DNA of 64,000 nt from positions 162,643,488 to 162,707,487 of the forward strand of contig OU015499.1 in assembly GCA_907164885.2 (NCBI GenBank). Direction: 5' to 3'. Under the pieces are notes generated by a model that did not search any database, had not been told where the DNA came from, and was given only the letters and a program-made list of their open reading frames with translations. The stretch is from Dolomedes plantarius. Its lineage: Eukaryota > Arthropoda > Arachnida > Araneae > Dolomedidae. Positions 57,396 to 64,000 of this stretch are shown piece by piece. How positions within the stretch are numbered: the first letter of the stretch is position 1; every line of letters begins with the position of its first letter. A program made the position numbers and the translations under genes.

Positions 57396-60300
57396 AATGA
57401 GACATATTAATACTGTACCGTCACGCTTTTTTTCTTATTTTTCACGTGAAATGAATAGCAATATATAAAAGATTGTTTAAGGGGACAGTGGACCTTCAAA
57501 CGTAACTTTTTTTGTTTTGAATGTATTTGCTTGAAATTTGAATATGTGGTTAGTACCATAGATATGTGAAAGTGGTTAAAATTTAAAGATAAAATATTGT
57601 TAATTTATGAATTATGAATTATATTAAATATTGGCCTGATTAAAAATGTTCCATGCGCATTTCTTTTGCATGTAATATGATAATTTTTATTTACAGGATA
57701 CCTTATAGAACTAACAATGAAACTTATTGCTTATTTTAAGAATTCATTAAAAATATAAAGAGAAAAAATAATAATAGTGAAAACACCCTTTTTATGACGC
57801 AAAATACCTATATATCATCTTCTCGAGTACAAAATTTAGAAATTCTGAGCTACGAAGCATAATTTTTTCAATAAGAATTATTTGATATACAGTTAAGTAT
57901 AAAAAACTTCAATTTCAAAGCAATACGATCATTAGAAATGCGCCTGGAGAAGTTTGAATATTCGTACGACATGAAAATTTTTATTTTGAGAAAAACACAT
58001 TTAAAGTTATTGCTATTAGTAACCACATAATATATAAATTAAATACAAATGCCTATAACTAGGAAAGTAATCGCAGAAATTAAAAATTCTTTTTGCAACA
58101 CATTTTTACTCGTCCGTAGTTTCCCAATTCAATAAAATAAAAAAAATCGAATTTTTGGGAAAATTCCACAATTTTGAAAGTCTATTGTCCCCTTAATCTA
58201 GGAAACGTGATATCTATAAACTGAGACGATAGAAATTACGTTGTAGATTAATTAAACTGCTGAGAATTTTAAACTTATTGTAATTAGGGTGCGACATTCC
58301 TTAGCCATTCTTATTGTTTTTCCGTGGTAGATCAAAAGGGCGCACAGGGATTTGATATGCTTCGGTTTGCAGGGATTCCACAATATGGATATCGGCCCGT
58401 TCAATAATGTATAAACAATATTAATATTTCCCCCTTTATATTCATTTTAGTGCATAGGTAAAATGTCTATTTTCTATTATATTCACTGCGGATGTTGGGC
58501 CATAGAGCCCCACACAAAATCTATAACTAAAGAGAAATGCTACAGATTTCTTTAAGATTGTGCGATTACAAATGCAAATATTCTTCCAATTCTGCTTTCC
58601 AAACATCTACTCAGCGAGCTATGAAAGCACATTGGAGGCTACTACATAATAAATGCACTAGAAATAAATATGCATGCCTATAAAAATCTACACTCAGATT
58701 ACAAATGTGAATTAGGGACTTATATAAACTTTTGAACACTCTTCACACTTGTTGAGAAGTGTTTAAAACTGCGCAACTATCGCAAAACTATTTTAATATT
58801 ATCGACAAGATAATATTAAAATAGTTTTGCGATAAGTCTAGCAAACATAAGAGTAAGAATTTTAAAAATGAAATTAGATAAATTAAAAATAATTCTTATT
58901 ACATTCTTATTTTCTTAAGTTATCTTTATCCTAGCTATTAAAATAAATAAAATAATTGTGTGATTCAGAGAATATTGGAAAAACATTTTGTTCTTACAGG
59001 ATAAGGTAATCTCATAACAGATTTCTTTTTGTATATCAAGTCAAATGATTTTAAGCATTGGCTGGAATTCTTTTGGTGTAAACTCTACAATACAGTTCAC
59101 TGTTACAGGAAATTAGATGAAGATTAAATTACACCTGTTATAACACTTCTTGGTTAAAGAAAATCACACCTACCTCTTCATTAACAATTAGATAAAAAAA
59201 AAAGGCAATTGTGAATAAAAATAACTTTTCATGACAATATACGAAATATTTTATCCTGCAGTCATGAATGTATGGACTTAGAGTAGCAGCAAAAGTTTAA
59301 TACTATATTTAACAAAACAGTGATTTAAGAAACATACATCCATAGTATACAAAAAAGAAATTCTCATACAAATTAAATCTATTAAAAGAAAAAGAAAATC
59401 TGCACTCACATTTAGAACTTTTATAATATACCTACCCATTTCTTGAGGCAGATAGTTACAATCTATAACAAGTGTGATTGAATTATAGAGTACAAGAAAA
59501 TTTAAAGTAATTTTATTCAAATTTCATTAAGTTTGCCTACAAACAAAGTTTTCATTTAAAGATTTTTATAAAAATCAGAGTCACTTTCAGGTTTCTCAAC
59601 AAAATCATCACTTATAAACAGATCAGATATAAAAGTGATAAAATCAGGTGCAAGAAAATGCCACACAACACAATGTATATGCTAACATAAATTTGCATTA
59701 AGTCAAGAATACATATGCATTTATACCTATATGCATTAATACCTATGAATGAAATAAGCCTATAATTCATAGGTATAATATGCATTTATACCTATGAATG
59801 CAAAAATCACATTTTGACCATTTTTAATTGCAATGCTCATGACATGTTGGATTTTCAAGGAGGTACTACACATAATTCAGAATTATCTAATTTCCCGACA
59901 AATGATTACTAAATTTTTTTTACCTTAGCTTTTTTTATCTTGGAAGCCTTCTGTCATCTATATTTATTCCTACAGAATAAAAGCGAGAAGAAAATCTCAC
60001 ATATTAGTCAAAAGCGAGAGGAGATTTATAATATTTGCAAAAATCTTTAAAAAATCACTAAAAGCTTAAAATAATTGGGTTCTTTCCCTGCCCTACATTT
60101 TCACAGATATGCATATAGAGTATCTTTCATGCCTGCAGTGTATAGCTTCTATATGGAACAAACTGAAGAATTCTATGGAGAAAATTGACATTTTGGAGTA
60201 AAATCTCACCACAAAGGTACGAATATCGTACTTCATTCACATTTTTTAACTACACACTTTGTGAATCAGAAATCATTATTTTGAGATTACAGAGAAAAGT

Positions 60301-60880
60301 GGAGGCAAGGTCATAAAGTTTTTTCAGGCTATAAATTTGTTTCTTATTCTTGTAGCAAGTTAAGAGCAATGAAAATCAGACGCTGAAAATAGAACATCTA
60401 CCACAGAGATGTGTCTTGTGAAAAGAGACCCACAAATTTTGAAAGTTTCTGAAAAACCGCTTTAAATAGTCTAAGGGTTTTATAGAGCTAAATACCTACT
60501 GAAACTTGACTTACCAAATGATTCAATGAGTTAACATGCAATGTGAAAGATGCAAAATGCCCACAATTTTTCTGCCCAAGAAGATTTACCTGTCTATATC
60601 GAACCAACAGTTTTTGGCTAATAATCAGGGTTATCTTCATAAAATTTTAAAAAGTCTGAAACTAAACTCCCCACAGTTTATCACATAATTAAAATGATGT
60701 GAAAAATCATAAGACAACCTTAGGAATACTATGCATAAAAGGATAGAAATTATGTAAAGGATTAATTATCAATGGCAGGGGTTGATTTAATATGAATGAA
60801 TTTCTTGGAAGCATTTGGGCCCCATTCTAGTACAAAGCCCCACATGAAGAAAAATTTAAAATGTCTGAAAAGAAGTACTG
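57396..60880. other. Non-coding 5' flank of zinc-finger gene C
   Basis: Inverted, diverged counterpart of 1-2,735 and of 29-31.5 kb. Private features are the hairpin at 58,779 and short inverted repeats built from ATACCTATGAATG near 59,700-59,810. No gene. Confidence 0.55.
58779..58833. repeat. Perfect 25-bp stem hairpin, private to unit C
   Basis: ATCGCAAAACTATTTTAATA and five more bases pair exactly with 58,809-58,833 around the loop GACAA. Units A and B have only one arm-like version (near 525-560 and 32,085-32,120). Confidence 0.93.
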
Positions 60881-61786
60881 TGATCATTTAGAAACCTAGA
60901 ATGCCTGAAAAAATATAGCCACTCTGATTTCAAAAAAGTTTCAGTCAGAGCCACAGAGCTTGCGACTGATTTAGAAGTCACTCCAGAATTTTGGGAACCA
61001 CATTTACAAAAATGAAAAAGGATATTTAACAACAAGTATGAACCAATAAGTAACTGGAAAGAAATGTTCGAAGTGCATTGTTTTTTTCAAATACTGTATA
61101 AAGCTAGACAATTTAATTCCAGGCGATTCCACAGAATGAACACCAGGAACATTCATCGGTATTAGAAATTTCCTTGAGAGATGTAAAAATGACTCAGAAT
61201 AATGACCAGATGAAGTCTATAAAAGATGCAGACGTAGATAGCTATATGCTGGTCAAAGAAATGGAAGTATTAAAACCTGTTATATTGGATAACCTATAAA
61301 AATTCTATAATTGCTATGAATGACTGGCTTCTCAAATGGTTTTATATCTTTAAGAATATTTTTAACAATTCATGTAACTGTAACATTGGGGAAAAGAAAC
61401 TTTTCAAGATAAAAATTTATTAAAACATACATGAGGTCAAAAATATTGCAGAAGAGACTCAAATGTCTTGCAACAGTGTCTACAGAGCATATAGAAACAA
61501 GGAAATTAAAATTTCATCAATTTATAAATGATCCCTTTCATAAAAAAATCTACCAAAATTTGATTATAAATAATTTTGTTCTACAAATAAAATATATAAT
61601 CTATTTACATTTTAGTTTTTCTTTCCTTTTAAATGTACATAAAAAAGGAAATATGACCACCATCCAAATTTTTGCCTTTCATTCTTCACATTAGATGTTT
61701 ATGATTTAATATATATATATCAGAATTTTGAAGGACCCCACCAAAATATCTGCAATTTGGCTGCACATGGACTAAGGCTGGCCCTG
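60881..61786 (+). mobile_element. Decayed TTF-type hAT element, unit C
   Basis: The right end, read on the minus strand, is CAGGGCCAGCCTTAGTCC, a hAT-style terminus that matches the worn end at 27,710 in B. Inner sequence aligns with B over the former transposase but is full of stops. The left limit is uncertain. Confidence 0.5.
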
Positions 61787-62399
61787 ATCAAAGGTCTGAA
61801 TGTCAAGAACGCAGATGTCAAATTTTCCAGTGCAAAGTAATTAATTGTTATCTGTTAGTTTGATATATTATGTTAAAGTAGAAATTTCAAAATTTTTAAA
61901 TATTAAAATGTACAATTCACATAAAATCTTCAAATTTTTTATTTATCATGTTTTTATAAACTATATTTAAAACAAAGTTATATGTTAACTAACTGTCAAG
62001 AAAAGAGATAGTGAGCAAGAAAGTTCAACATGAAATGCAAAGCTACGTATATGACTGCAAAAGGAAAAAAATTGGCAAATGATTGACTTTTATTCAGATA
62101 ATTTTTTCAAACAGTTTTCATAAAAGAACTTGTACAGAATGTTGAAGCATATTTCTCTCATGCAAAATGAAAACTTACCACCTTAAATTTTCATGTTTTT
62201 GGCACAGTTATGTTTTACATAAATGGTTAAATATAATCCTGAAATGTATGTTTTAACTTTTGCCCATCAAGAAATATAATTCATTTCATACATATTCCAT
62301 CACAGCACAATTATACGACACATTTCTAGAGCACTGAGGAAAATAGAGCACCAGAATTTTCAAAATTGTAATTTTGACAATTTAACTTCAGTTACTTTC

Positions 62400-64000
62400 T
62401 ATTTAATGAATATTTTTTACTCCTAGGACAGAGGGGGGAGTGAAAACACAAATACTAACACAACAAAGATCAATTTGAACACTGATCTTAAGAACCGACA
62501 CTGTATAGATTAAAAAAATTATCCGAAATATAAATGGAAAGAATGTATTTATAAATTTTGCCAATACAAAATATCTATTCAATATAAAGAATAAAGAATA
62601 TGCAGGCATTCAGTATAAAGAATATGCAGGTAAGAGAGCAGATATTCCAAATCTAGTTCTAAACTGAACCAAATACAATTTTTACACAAAAAATTTTAAA
62701 ATATTATATCAAGACAGTCAAAAATATCAGTCAATACAGACTTTTTAAATCTTGAAATGTTTCTAACAAAGAAATCTTTAGAATACATGGGACAGAAAAA
62801 AATTATCATTTTTATATATAATATACTAATAATTATATAGAGTTTTGAAGTGTTAAATAATTTAATTTTTCTTCAAAACGAATTTCAATTTTAGATATCA
62901 AGTACTACTTTTAATCATCCTCTTTGAAATACATTCATTTAAAACTTTAAACAAGCATAATATAATGAATGATGTACCTAGAATGATGAATATTTAGGAG
63001 TTTTGCATTTAATGCTATTGCCTTTATATTTGTTATAATAAAAGATTAGAATGAAAGTTATTTACTGAATCATATGAAGAAAATTTAAAAACAATAAATA
63101 CAGAAACAAATAACTTTATAAAAATTATTTCAAATATAATTGTAAATAAAAAGTTATCTGATAGAAGAATGATATGAGAAAGGAATGGCTAAACTGCAGA
63201 TTATTGCTCATGGTACAAAGCTGTAAAAACTCACCAAGTTTAGTGTCAGTTCATCATTTATATGGAAAATTTAATTATTTATTTAGTTGTATCGAGAAGT
63301 TTTGCATAAAATTAACAGTATATACAGATTTTATTCTAATTTCATAAAAAATAGATGCAAATAAATGATAGTTTCTTAAATTCGATAAGCTTTAGATGTT
63401 TTAACAATTTTATTTTATTTTAAACATGAAATTAAATTTCAAAACACCAAACACATGAGTGTTGCAAAAAGTGCTGGATTTTCTATGGCCTGAAATTTGG
63501 TGATTATATAAGTACAGTAAAACCTCATTTATCCGGACTAACTGGGACCGTAGGCAATCTGGACAATCAAAAATCCATTAATATGGGTAAAAAGCAAAGA
63601 AGGAACTGTATATTGAATCAAAGTAAAAAGCGAATATTTAGCTTACTTGTAGTTATGTTCTTGCTAACATTGTTAAAAATTATTATCTAATGTGAACATT
63701 AAATAAAAATGTCTACAAATCTGATCTGGATTATCCAGATAAACGAGGGCTGGATAAATGAGGTTTTACTGTATCAGCTTTGTTTATGTTCTGTTGCTCT
63801 TGGGTTATAACCTTTATAACAAATATTTTTAATATTTAGTTTTATGGTTTAATAGACTGCAAACCTGATGCAGTTAAGCTCTGCTCTTACATCACCAAAT
63901 ATCAGAAATTATGTCTTAGAAATGTCGCATGATTTTTTTCAGTTTCAACTAATTTAATTTTAATGATGATCACTTAGATGTTTTCAGCCAATGAAATTTG
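62400..64000 (+). repeat. Inverted arm, head of unit C (runs off the window)
   Basis: Direct match to the A and B tail arms from about 16,410 and 48,090 (shared ACTGATCTTAAG), so it is inverted relative to C's own gene direction in the same way the B head is. The candidate arm exons would lie beyond 64,000. Confidence 0.8.
63515..63771. mobile_element. pogo/Tigger-like MITE, private to unit C
   Basis: 257 bp, TA-flanked (63,513-63,514 and 63,772-63,773), with near-perfect ends CAGTAAAACCTCATTTATCC. The three other arms have the flanks without it (for example about 17,420). Confidence 0.93.

Larger units (their letters stand above)
53625..64000 (-). repeat. Unit C, diverged inverted copy of the block
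   Basis: Read on the minus strand, C follows the order of unit B from the head arm through the decayed hAT, flank and zinc-finger gene to the BED-hAT target site. Homology stops at about 53,625. Divergence is clearly higher than between A and B, with many indels. It lacks the piggyBac, its nested MITE and the BED-hAT. It continues past the window. Confidence 0.85.

Noticed and set aside
1..64000. Assembly artefact as the cause of the A/B duplication
   Set aside because: The copies differ throughout by substitutions, indels and well-bounded private insertions with correct target sites, so they are not one locus assembled twice. An allelic (haplotype) misplacement is not fully excluded without read depth.

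Overview
The window is animal nuclear DNA and holds no prokaryotic genes. It is AT-rich and mostly non-coding, with microsatellites, spliced-gene signals (AG acceptors, AATAAA) and many Tc1/mariner, hAT, piggyBac, PIF/Harbinger-like and pogo-like DNA transposons. The Tc1-type transposases and the C2H2 zinc-finger style suggest an arthropod, perhaps a chelicerate. That is a guess from family resemblance. I recognised no tRNA, rRNA or CRISPR.

The layout is one large block present three times. Unit A (1 to about 19,177, its left part outside the window) and unit B (about 23,853-50,477) are direct repeats; position 1 matches 31,563. Unit C (about 53,625-64,000 and beyond) is an older, more diverged copy in inverted orientation. 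Each unit carries one C2H2 zinc-finger gene: A at 5,478-6,935 (16 fingers, native start destroyed), B at 36,968-38,359 (13 fingers, best preserved) and C at 56,202-57,251 on the minus strand (10 fingers). All three open with a homologous 3' splice acceptor and share a distal AATAAA. Unit B is bounded by inverted copies of a roughly 2.4-kb arm, about 24.47-27.04 kb and 48.06-50.48 kb. The A tail (16.39-19.18 kb) and the B head therefore face each other across a 5-kb transposon nest. Both arms hold a candidate two-exon coding sequence whose differences are in-frame indels.

The copies act as empty-site controls for one another. The piggyBac element (TTAA site) and the BED-finger hAT element (8-bp ATCTAGAA duplication) are in A and B, while C has the empty site. 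A Tc1 element is only in B, a hAT MITE and a PIF-like MITE only in A, and a pogo/Tigger-like MITE only in C. This gives a relative order: C split off first, then the piggyBac and hAT insertions, then the A/B duplication, then the private insertions. Every transposase seen is broken.

The spacers are the A/B junction (19.18-23.85 kb, a nest of hAT, mariner and Tc1 fragments) and the B/C junction (50.48-53.6 kb, mariner and Tc1 fragments around a TA microsatellite, plus a 231-bp tandem duplication). The zinc-finger genes are the only confident protein-coding genes. Their array turnover and transposon-filled surroundings fit a fast-evolving zinc-finger cluster; their targets cannot be read from this sequence.
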